Source: Fimenecus sp045602655 (GTDB taxonomy: Bacteria > Bacillota > Clostridia > Oscillospirales > Acutalibacteraceae). Taken from it: 9,742 nucleotides of DNA. The notes below the pieces were generated by a model. It was not told where the DNA came from, ran no database searches, and saw only the letters and a program-made list of their open reading frames with translations. Location of the stretch: positions 1 through 9,742 of the forward strand of contig JAZSBY010000116.1 of the NCBI GenBank assembly GCA_045602655.1, written 5' to 3'. The position numbers and the translations under genes are program-made. This document shows, one piece after another, positions 1 to 4,494 of this stretch. Position 1 is the stretch's first letter. Each line of letters opens with the position of its first letter.

Positions 1-1
1 T

Positions 2-754
2 GCTTTCCATGGTGTTGGCGAGCCTGACTGCGTAATCAATGTTGGTGTATCAGGTCCAGGTGTTGTTCGCTCTGCGATTTCAAAAATTCCTGATGCAAAT
101 ATTACAGAAGTTGCAGATATGGTTAAGAGAACTGCATTCAAGATTACGAGAATGGGTCAGCTTGTTGCTTGCGAAGCTTCAAAAAGACTCAATGTACCAT
201 TTGGTATTGTTGACTTATCCCTTGCTCCAACTCCTGCCGTAGGAGATTCTGTTGCCTATATCCTTGAGGAAATGGGACTTGAACAATGTGGTGCTCACGG
301 TACAACAGCTTGTCTTGCACTTCTTAATGATGCTGTTAAAAAAGGTGGCGTAATGGCTTCATCTCATGTTGGCGGACTGTCAGGTGCATTTATTCCTGTT
401 TCAGAGGATGCCGGTATGATTGCAGCAGCTACAAGCGGTGCATTGACTATTGAAAAACTCGAAGCTATGACCTGTGTTTGTTCTGTTGGTCTTGATATGA
501 TTATTGTACCCGGTGACACAACTGCAGAGGTGCTTTCAGGCATTATTGCTGACGAGGCTGCAATTGGTATGGTAAACTCAAAGACAACTGCAGTAAGACT
601 TATACCTGCTATTGGCAAAGATATTGGTGACACACTTAATTTCGGTGGACTTTTGGGATATGGTCCTGTCATGAAATTAAATACTGCATCACCTGCCAAA
701 TTCATTAACCGTGGTGGACGAATCCCTGCACCACTACAGAGTTTGAAGAATTAA
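2..754 (+). CDS. UPF0210 / PFL-family (DUF711) protein, 5'-truncated
   Basis: The frame is open from the left edge (first codon at 2) to TAA at 752-754, giving the last 250 residues. Full-length family members are about 450 residues, so the start lies outside the window. Family-typical glycine-rich blocks are visible: NVGVSGPGVV near the beginning, then QCGAHGTTACLALLNDAVKK, ASSHVGGLSGAFIPVSED, VPGDTTAEVLSGIIADE and GDTLNFGGLLGYGPVMKLN. These identify the PFL-like fold family (named for resemblance to pyruvate formate-lyase). Its biochemical role is not established and I do not assign a reaction. In many Firmicutes this gene follows a small ACT-domain protein gene, which would lie to the left and cannot be seen here. 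There is no signal peptide or membrane segment in the visible part, so it is presumably cytoplasmic. It is the only + strand gene in the window and ends 19 nt before a bidirectional terminator. Confidence 0.93.
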   Translation, partial: AFHGVGEPDCVINVGVSGPGVVRSAISKIPDANITEVADMVKRTAFKITRMGQLVACEASKRLNVPFGIVDLSLAPTPAVGDSVAYILEEMGLEQCGAHGTTACLALLNDAVKKGGVMASSHVGGLSGAFIPVSEDAGMIAAATSGALTIEKLEAMTCVCSVGLDMIIVPGDTTAEVLSGIIADEAAIGMVNSKTTAVRLIPAIGKDIGDTLNFGGLLGYGPVMKLNTASPAKFINRGGRIPAPLQSLKN

Positions 755-772
755 ATTACATATAAAAATTAT

Positions 773-807
773 GGGTAGTAACTTTTTACGGTTACTACCC
801 TCTTTTA
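773..807. terminator. Bidirectional intrinsic terminator between convergent genes
   Basis: A perfect 10-bp stem, GGGTAGTAAC (773-782) with GTTACTACCC (791-800), encloses an 8-nt loop. On the + strand it is followed by TCTTTTAAT, ending the UPF0210 gene. On the - strand it is followed by a U-rich run (complement of 761-772), ending the LRR gene, whose stop codon is only 13 nt away. One hairpin therefore probably serves both convergent genes. Confidence 0.88.
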
Positions 808-812
808 ATATG

Positions 813-2108
813 TTATTCAATTATTATTTTACCATCGGCATCGAAGTCGTAGTAACCAACTTTAAGGTCTGTACCTTCTACAAATCTCTGACTCATATAG
901 AGTTTCTTGTTCTTTGCAAGTTTATGAGAGTCATTGATAAAGTAGTAGTTACCCTCATATTCTACAAGCTGATATGCATTTAGTCTTACATTATTTTCGT
1001 AGAAATAGTCACCAACAGGACCGTTGAGTATTACCATCTTACCATTTTCATCAAATTCATAGTATCCGACTTTGAGTGGTGTGCCGTCTGCGTATGTAAA
1101 GCCATCTACAAATCTCTGACTCAAATAGATTCTCTTATTCTTTGCAACTTTGTGTGAGTCGTTGATAAAATAGAAATTACCTTCGTATTCTACAAGTTGA
1201 TATGCATTTAATCTTACACCGTTTTTGTAGAAATAGTCGCCAACTACACCATTGTTGATAATCATTTTACCATTTTCGTCAAATTCGTAATAACCAACTT
1301 TGAGCGGTGTTCCGTCTTCAAAGGTAAAACCATCTACAAATCTTTCACTCAAATAGATTCTCTTATTCTTTGCGATTTTATTGTAGTCGTTGATGAAATA
1401 GAAGTCACCATTAAATTCTACAAGCTGATATGCTTTTTGTTTTACATCATCTTTGTAGAAATAATCATCTTTGATGCCCGTGAATGTTGGAGCATAGTTA
1501 TAATGGATTGTTGTTTTTTCAAGACCGGTTTTTCTTAAAATTATTCCATATGCAATACTTCCTTTTTCAATAGCGTTCCATTCTGCATCAGTACCAAAAT
1601 AATATACATCTGTTAATTTTGAACAGTTAGAAAATGAGTCACAACCAATTCTTTCCACAGCATTATAAATTGTTACAGTTTTAAGATTTGAACAATAACC
1701 AAATGCATAGTCATCAATCTCTGTTACACCCTTACCGATTACAACGTCGGTAAGTCCGGTACAATTATAAAATGCATATTCACCAATATCCGTTACACTA
1801 TCAGCTATTGATACATTTTTAATATTTGTGTTAGAAACAAATGCATATTCACCAATTGATGTTACACCTTCAGATATTATAACACTTTCTATTATATAAG
1901 CACCCCAAGAAGGATAACTAAATTCACCATCATACATATCACCTGTACCAGAAATGGTCAATGTACCAGTAGATTCATCAACTGTCCAAGTAAGATTATA
2001 ACCACAAGGGCCTGATGTTAGTTTTTCTGCACTTGCTGTAATTGGGATGATGGATATCATCATAAGAATTGCAAGGATAATTGCTAAAAAATTTGTTTGT
2101 TTTTTCAT
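813..2108 (-). CDS. Secreted BspA-like leucine-rich-repeat protein with three C-terminal 76-aa repeats
   Basis: This is a 431-residue predicted exported protein. Residues 1-27 form a signal peptide: KK, a hydrophobic core, then a TASA cleavage site before EK. Residues about 33-70 match the segment often found before BspA-type repeats (CGYNLTWTVDE, LTISGTGDM). Residues 73-164 are four 23-residue LRR_5 units (starts 73, 96, 119, 142) with the GVTSIGEYAF core, and a partial fifth follows to about 173. Residues 215-431 are three repeats of 76, 76 and 65 residues ending in GYYEFDENGKM-like motifs, reminiscent of cell-wall/glucan-binding repeats. There is no LPXTG motif or C-terminal membrane anchor, so surface retention, if any, would depend on the repeats. 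BspA-type LRR proteins are implicated in adhesion; the ligand here is unknown. The ATG is preceded by GGAGGAAG (2113-2120), 4 nt away. It is monocistronic, with its own promoter (2154-2182). Confidence 0.9.
   Translation of the reverse strand: MKKQTNFLAIILAILMMISIIPITASAEKLTSGPCGYNLTWTVDESTGTLTISGTGDMYDGEFSYPSWGAYIIESVIISEGVTSIGEYAFVSNTNIKNVSIADSVTDIGEYAFYNCTGLTDVVIGKGVTEIDDYAFGYCSNLKTVTIYNAVERIGCDSFSNCSKLTDVYYFGTDAEWNAIEKGSIAYGIILRKTGLEKTTIHYNYAPTFTGIKDDYFYKDDVKQKAYQLVEFNGDFYFINDYNKIAKNKRIYLSERFVDGFTFEDGTPLKVGYYEFDENGKMIINNGVVGDYFYKNGVRLNAYQLVEYEGNFYFINDSHKVAKNKRIYLSQRFVDGFTYADGTPLKVGYYEFDENGKMVILNGPVGDYFYENNVRLNAYQLVEYEGNYYFINDSHKLAKNKKLYMSQRFVEGTDLKVGYYDFDADGKIIIE
816..1466 (-). repeat. 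Three tandem 228-bp coding repeats (76 aa each, last one shortened)
   Basis: Within the LRR gene the same module occurs at 1239-1466, 1011-1238 and 816-1010. The landmark CAAATCT(C/T)T(G/C)AC recurs at 881, 1109 and 1337, exactly 228 bp apart. Each copy reads DYFYK.., AYQLVE, FYFIND, KIAKNKRIYLS.RFV.G and LKVGYYEFDENGK. The last copy lacks about six residues between RFVEG and LKVGYY and ends at the stop codon. Copies 1 and 2 are very similar at both DNA and protein level, suggesting recent duplication or homogenisation. It is a candidate site for copy-number change by recombination. Confidence 0.93.
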
Positions 2109-2153
2109 AATACTTCCTCCGTTAAATAAAACATTAGGGATTCTCTTGATTAA

Positions 2154-2182
2154 AGTATATTGTAAATTTAAAATAATTACAA
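2154..2182 (-). promoter_or_regulatory. Probable sigma-A promoter of the LRR protein gene
   Basis: On the - strand a -35 box TTGTAA (2177-2182) lies 17 nt from a -10 box TATACT (2154-2159). The -35 matches the consensus at 4 of 6 positions and the -10 at 5 of 6. Transcription would start near 2147, giving a leader of about 39 nt with the GGAGGAAG ribosome site just before the ATG. Confidence 0.6.
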
Positions 2183-2183
2183 T
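2159..2183. promoter_or_regulatory. Operator-like inverted repeat inside the LRR gene promoter
   Basis: ATTGTAA (2159-2165) and TTACAAT (2177-2183) are perfect 7-bp inverted arms separated by 11 bp of A/T. They cover the promoter spacer and overlap the -35 box. The position would suit a dimeric repressor. In such A/T-rich DNA a chance palindrome is quite possible, and no regulator gene is adjacent. Confidence 0.3.
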
Positions 2184-2250
2184 AGGAAATGTAAAATTAT
2201 GGGTTTTACGCCATTAAACTGCAATACCCTATTTCATAATAATCTCCCCT

Positions 2251-2286
2251 AAAATTAAAAAAGTGCGTCAACCGAAGCCAACGCAC
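2251..2286 (-). terminator. Strong intrinsic terminator with a UUCG tetraloop
   Basis: On the - strand, GUGCGUUGGC and GUUGACGCAC form a 10-bp stem (2263-2286) closed by a cUUCGg tetraloop. It is followed directly by TTTTTTAATTTT (2262-2251). Three of the pairs are G-U wobbles, which would be A-C mismatches in + strand RNA. The U run is also on the - side only, so the direction is clear. It lies more than 360 nt downstream of the spoIVB stop codon, which has its own hairpin, so it more likely ends the separate small transcript described at 2253-2418. Confidence 0.85.
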
Positions 2287-2418
2287 AAAAAACGCATTGC
2301 TCCGATTGCTGCGACACAATTCCGACACACAGTACAAGTATGCGAAAAAGAGCATGCATTTTTATCATAGGATAAAAAATACACACTTATACTGTGTCAC
2401 TATATAGAATTGTGTCGC
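2253..2418 (-). ncRNA. Candidate small structured RNA of about 165 nt, unknown family
   Basis: A promoter-like pair (2425-2453) would start transcription at about 2418, exactly where a long imperfect hairpin begins. The transcript would end at the UUCG terminator (U tract to about 2253). Predicted fold on the - strand: a 12-13 bp closing stem (2407-2419 with 2310-2322), a 9 x 4 nt internal loop, a 17-bp stem (2381-2397 with 2327-2343, all pairs Watson-Crick or G-U), a strongly asymmetric loop on the 3' side, and an 8-bp apical stem (2371-2378 with 2359-2366) capped by CUAU. A linker of about 23 nt then leads to the terminator. A long hairpin with an internal bubble recalls 6S RNA, but the hairpin (110 nt) is short for 6S and has an added terminator, so I do not assign that family. 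The alternative is a MITE-like palindromic repeat. Confidence 0.55.
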
Positions 2419-2419
2419 A
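2310..2419. repeat. 110-bp nested imperfect palindrome
   Basis: The outer arms TGCGACACAATTC (2310-2322) and GAATTGTGTCGCA (2407-2419) are perfect 13-bp inverted repeats. A second pair, 2327-2339 with 2385-2397, matches at 12 of 13 positions. The inner pair TTTTTATC (2359-2366) and GATAAAAA (2371-2378) flanks a 4-nt loop. A GATT sits just outside each end (2304-2307 and 2421-2424), but the distances to the arms differ by one base, so a target-site duplication is not clear. No transposase is in the window. Confidence 0.85.
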
Positions 2420-2424
2420 AGATT

Positions 2425-2453
2425 AGTATATCACGGAGAATATGAAAAATCAA
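2425..2453 (-). promoter_or_regulatory. Probable sigma-A promoter of the candidate small RNA
   Basis: On the - strand, TTGATT (2448-2453) is followed after 17 nt by TATACT (2425-2430). The -10 box matches the consensus at 5 of 6 positions and the -35 at 4 of 6. The predicted start, 6-7 nt downstream, coincides with the first base of the 110-bp palindrome. The -10 hexamer is identical to that proposed for the LRR gene. Confidence 0.55.
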
Positions 2454-2477
2454 TAAAAATTAAAATTGCCATAAATT

Positions 2478-2505
2478 GAAATTCTTCGCTATGCTCAAAA
2501 TGACA
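2478..2505. repeat. Degenerate interspersed repeat (TTCTTCGCT..GCTCA..ATGACA type)
   Basis: The segment ATTCTTCGCTATGCTCAAAA followed by TGACA resembles a very widespread bacterial intergenic repeat whose common form reads, on the other strand, TGTCATTCTGAGC..AGCGAAGAAT. The internal GCT.TGCTC symmetry of that element is slightly degraded here. It sits in non-coding DNA next to two other palindromic modules. Recognition is from memory of the motif; copy number in this genome cannot be judged from the window. Confidence 0.5.
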
Positions 2506-2509
2506 TAAA

Positions 2510-2536
2510 GCAGGTGTGGAAACCTGCCACTACGCG
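2510..2536. repeat. Short palindromic intergenic repeat module A
   Basis: GCAGGT (2510-2515) and ACCTGC (2522-2527) form a 6-bp stem around GTGGAA, followed by CACTACGCG. The tail CTACGCG (2530-2536) recurs after the next hairpin (2579-2585), so the two modules share one design: hairpin plus CTACGCG. The layout is typical of interspersed palindromic elements in clostridial intergenic DNA. It has no T tract and is unlikely to be a terminator. Confidence 0.45.
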
Positions 2537-2556
2537 TTTTTTGTTTAAAACGATGC

Positions 2557-2585
2557 GGGCAGACAAGGATGTCTGTCCCTACGCG
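2557..2585. repeat. Short palindromic intergenic repeat module B
   Basis: GGGCAGACA (2557-2565) pairs with TGTCTGTCCC (2570-2579) with one bulged base around AGGA, followed by CTACGCG (2579-2585). Read on the - strand it begins CGTAGGGACAGACATCC, a form common in interspersed repeats of gut Clostridia. Its CTACGCG end matches module A, 49 bp away. Confidence 0.5.
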
Positions 2586-2618
2586 ATTGATTTATTTATA
2601 GCAAAATACAATAATTTC

Positions 2619-2643
2619 AGGGTAGAGTCAAAAACTCTACCCT
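2619..2643 (-). terminator. Hairpin terminator after spoIVB
   Basis: AGGGTAGAGT (2619-2628) and ACTCTACCCT (2634-2643) form a perfect 10-bp stem with a 5-nt loop, only 4 nt beyond the spoIVB stop codon. On the - strand the tail is GAAATTATTGTATTTT, a poor U tract, so termination may be partial. On the + strand a TTTT follows (2643-2646) and could stop antisense transcription entering spoIVB. Confidence 0.65.
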
Positions 2644-2647
2644 TTTG

Positions 2648-3883
2648 TCAGGACGCTTTATTTATCTGTTCTTGTTTTTGCATCTCCTGACAATTGGAGG
2701 TTTCCAGCATTTTTTCAGCGAGAATTGCATAGCCTTGTTTTGGATTATTCACAAATACATGAGTTACTGCACCAACAAGCATACCATTCTGAATTATGGG
2801 ACTACCACTCATTCCTTGCACAATGCCACCGGTAATATCAATCAGTTTTTCATCCGTTATTTTGATTATCATATCTTTATTTACTGATGGAGATTTTGAA
2901 AAAACTTTTGTGATTTCTATATCATAATACTCAACTTTATTATTAACTGAACACGCTATTTGTGCCTTGCCTGTTTTAACTTCACTTTTTATTGCAACAG
3001 GAATTTTTTCTTTTTGCGGGCAGGTTACAAACCCGTACACACCCATTTCACAGTTAATGCACAAATTTCCTATGGTTTTACTATCCAATATTCCGCATAA
3101 TTCTCCGACATTACCTTTTTTACTTTCATAAATGTCACTGATTGTAACCGAACATACCTCACCTTTTCCAAGTGGCAAAATTTTTCCGGTATCAATATCA
3201 TAAACACCGTGTCCAAGACCTGCAAATGAACCGTTTTCTGGGTTGTAGAATGAAATTGTTCCAAGTCCTGCTGTGCTGTCACGCACCCACAATCCTGCAC
3301 GATATTTATTGGTATTCTTCTCTTTAAGTGTCATAAATCTAACATTCTGTTCTCTGCCTTGCCTTTCAATTTTAATATTCAACTGTTTTCCATTACTGGC
3401 TTGCAATATTTTTGCAAAATGTGAATTGGATTGAATGTATACATCGTCAACAGTTTTAATAATATCCCCTACTTTAAATCCTGCTTCCTTTGCAGGATTT
3501 TTTGTTCCGTTTTCAGTTTCTACACAATCCATACCCACAATTACAACACCATTGGTATATATCTTTATACCAAAAATTTCTCCGCCTAATACAACATACT
3601 GCCTTTTGGTATTGTTAATAACAGTCTTTTTTACGGGAATGATATTTAAAAGTTTAACTTGTGTTTCATTGTCAGAAAATTCATTATTCTGTATTTTTGT
3701 TACTATATGATTAGAGTCAAAATTCAGAATTTCAAAGCCAAAAAAGTCATACTCACCATAAGGATTAGAGTCAACAACACTGATTTTATCGGGTATTAAA
3801 AAATCAATTGCAAAAATTGAAATAAAGACAATTGCAGAAAATGTTGCACAGAATATAGTTAACATCTTTACAAGCCTATGCAA
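2648..3883 (-). CDS. spoIVB: SpoIVB serine peptidase (stage IV sporulation, S55 family)
   Basis: SpoIVB is made in the forespore and crosses into the space between the spore membranes. There it cleaves SpoIVFA and so releases SpoIVFB to process pro-sigma-K. From the proposed start it is 411 residues (B. subtilis 426). Residues about 7-31 are a membrane anchor (LTIFCATFSAIVFISIF), residues about 100-185 a PDZ domain (KEAGFKVGDIIKTVDD), and the rest the S55 peptidase. The B. subtilis catalytic residues His236, Asp363 and Ser378 have counterparts H225 (GLGHGVYD), D344 (KITDEK) and S359 (QGMSGSPI), with the same 15-residue Asp-Ser spacing. I chose TTG at 3881-3883 because GGAGGTGA (3888-3895) sits 4 nt before it. 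The upstream in-frame ATG (3979) lies inside the preceding gene's terminator and has no ribosome site. The gene is monocistronic here, not next to spo0A as is usual. Confidence 0.93.
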   Translation of the reverse strand: MHRLVKMLTIFCATFSAIVFISIFAIDFLIPDKISVVDSNPYGEYDFFGFEILNFDSNHIVTKIQNNEFSDNETQVKLLNIIPVKKTVINNTKRQYVVLGGEIFGIKIYTNGVVIVGMDCVETENGTKNPAKEAGFKVGDIIKTVDDVYIQSNSHFAKILQASNGKQLNIKIERQGREQNVRFMTLKEKNTNKYRAGLWVRDSTAGLGTISFYNPENGSFAGLGHGVYDIDTGKILPLGKGEVCSVTISDIYESKKGNVGELCGILDSKTIGNLCINCEMGVYGFVTCPQKEKIPVAIKSEVKTGKAQIACSVNNKVEYYDIEITKVFSKSPSVNKDMIIKITDEKLIDITGGIVQGMSGSPIIQNGMLVGAVTHVFVNNPKQGYAILAEKMLETSNCQEMQKQEQINKAS

Positions 3884-3887
3884 ATTA

Positions 3888-3913
3888 TCACCTCCGTGCG
3901 AAAAATATCGCAC
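3888..3913 (-). promoter_or_regulatory. spoIVB ribosome site with an abutting 5' hairpin
   Basis: GGAGGTGA on the - strand (3888-3895) is a near-perfect Shine-Dalgarno sequence 4 nt before TTG 3883, and it decides the start codon. Immediately upstream GTGCGA and TCGCAC (3896-3901 with 3908-3913) form a 6-bp hairpin with a 6-nt loop that ends at the first G of the site. A hairpin in this position could protect the 5' end of the message or modulate ribosome access. Confidence 0.7.
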
Positions 3914-3916
3914 TAA

Positions 3917-3945
3917 TAATTTGCCACAAGATATTTTAAATATTG
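3917..3945 (-). promoter_or_regulatory. Weak candidate forespore (sigma-F/sigma-G type) promoter of spoIVB
   Basis: CAATA (3941-3945) and CAAATTA (3917-3923) on the - strand are 17 nt apart. They partly resemble the sigma-G pattern GHATR / CATNMTA. B. subtilis spoIVB is transcribed by forespore sigma factors, and this 60-nt gap, downstream of a terminator, must hold the promoter if spoIVB is independent. The match is poor and A/T-rich DNA makes chance matches easy. Confidence 0.25.
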
Positions 3946-3950
3946 AAGGT

Positions 3951-3991
3951 AAAAAAATCGCCTTACGGAGAATTTTCACAATCCGTAAGGC
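3951..3991 (-). terminator. Intrinsic terminator after the shikimate kinase-like gene
   Basis: On the - strand GCCTTACGG (3983-3991) and CCGTAAGGC (3960-3968) form a perfect 9-bp stem around a 14-nt loop, followed by GATTTTTTT (3959-3951). It starts 5 nt beyond the stop codon of the kinase gene. It closes the pfkA-kinase unit and separates it from spoIVB. Confidence 0.9.
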
Positions 3992-3996
3992 AAATT

Positions 3997-4491
3997 TTAT
4001 TTTATTAAATTACAAATTTTTTCCACTGTTTGTTCAACATTTGAATTTTTTAAATCAAGAACATAATCAGCATATTTTAAGTACAAAGATGAACGCTCAT
4101 TATATATGTCGTCAATAGTCTGATTCTTTGTAGCTGCAACACCACGGGTGCTTATATTATCAAGTCTTGCTTTAATCTCATCAAGAGAAACATTAAGATA
4201 AATAATCTTACCATTTTGCTTTAAATGATTTATAGCTTCTTCACGGAAAATTACACTACCACCTGTTGCAACAACAAAATTATCACCATCAAAGCTCAAA
4301 ACTGCTTTTGCTTCACAATCTAGGAATTTATCAATTCCGTCACTGTCAATTATTTCCTGCAAAAGTCGTTTTTCATTTTGCTGGATTATCAAATCAGTAT
4401 CAATAAAACCGATACCCAATGTTTTAGCAAGAATTACACCAACTGTACTCTTACCACAACCAGGCATACCAATTAAAACTATATTTGACAT
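3997..4491 (-). CDS. Shikimate kinase-family protein with divergent substrate site
   Basis: This 164-residue P-loop kinase is close in size to typical shikimate kinases (about 165-175). Nucleotide-binding parts are intact: Walker A GMPGCGKST (8-16) and the Mg/shikimate motif DTD (31-33). The substrate side is not canonical. The family's FRxxE motif, whose Arg contacts shikimate, appears here as FLDCE (56-60), so the Arg is Leu. The GGG loop is TGGS (76-79). The lid region STRGVAAT (114-121) is unusual, although an Arg remains before the LY motif (NERSSLY, 131-137). I recall a clostridial subfamily with this pattern (GMPGCGKS, IDTD, LLQEIID, ATGGSV) that is routinely annotated as shikimate kinase. 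Phosphorylation of shikimate is therefore likely by homology but not secure. It starts 3 nt after the pfkA stop with no clear Shine-Dalgarno site, suggesting translational coupling. No other aro gene is present. Confidence 0.8.
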   Translation of the reverse strand: MSNIVLIGMPGCGKSTVGVILAKTLGIGFIDTDLIIQQNEKRLLQEIIDSDGIDKFLDCEAKAVLSFDGDNFVVATGGSVIFREEAINHLKQNGKIIYLNVSLDEIKARLDNISTRGVAATKNQTIDDIYNERSSLYLKYADYVLDLKNSNVEQTVEKICNLIK

Positions 4492-4494
4492 ATT

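Noticed and set aside
364..705. A - strand open frame of about 113 codons inside the UPF0210 gene
   Set aside because: It is antisense to a clearly conserved coding sequence, has no ribosome site and encodes low-complexity residues typical of a shadow frame.
2232..2250. AGGGGAG followed by ATG AAA TAG on the - strand, a possible two-codon leader peptide before the LRR gene
   Set aside because: It lies upstream of the proposed LRR promoter and just after a terminator, and such a short match is expected by chance.
2255..2359. A 34-codon - strand reading frame inside the candidate small RNA (starts MHALFRILVLCVG), with a hydrophobic first half like a small toxin peptide
   Set aside because: There is no Shine-Dalgarno sequence before the ATG. 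The frame runs through the terminator stem and its stop codon lies in the U tract, so the composition is explained by the RNA structure. It would be reconsidered if ribosome profiling or conserved codon usage supported it.
2310..2419. 6S RNA assignment for the long bubbled hairpin
   Set aside because: The hairpin is only about 110 nt, the internal loop is small (9 x 4 nt), and there is a separate 3' terminator module. A covariance-model scan would be decisive.
2478..2585. CRISPR array from the repeated CTACGCG and palindromic modules
   Set aside because: There are only two short CTACGCG copies, the hairpin cores differ, there is no regular repeat-spacer pattern and no cas gene.
3884..3979. 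N-terminal extension of SpoIVB to ATG 3979
   Set aside because: The added segment overlaps the terminator of the preceding gene, has no ribosome site, and would place 38 residues before the membrane anchor.
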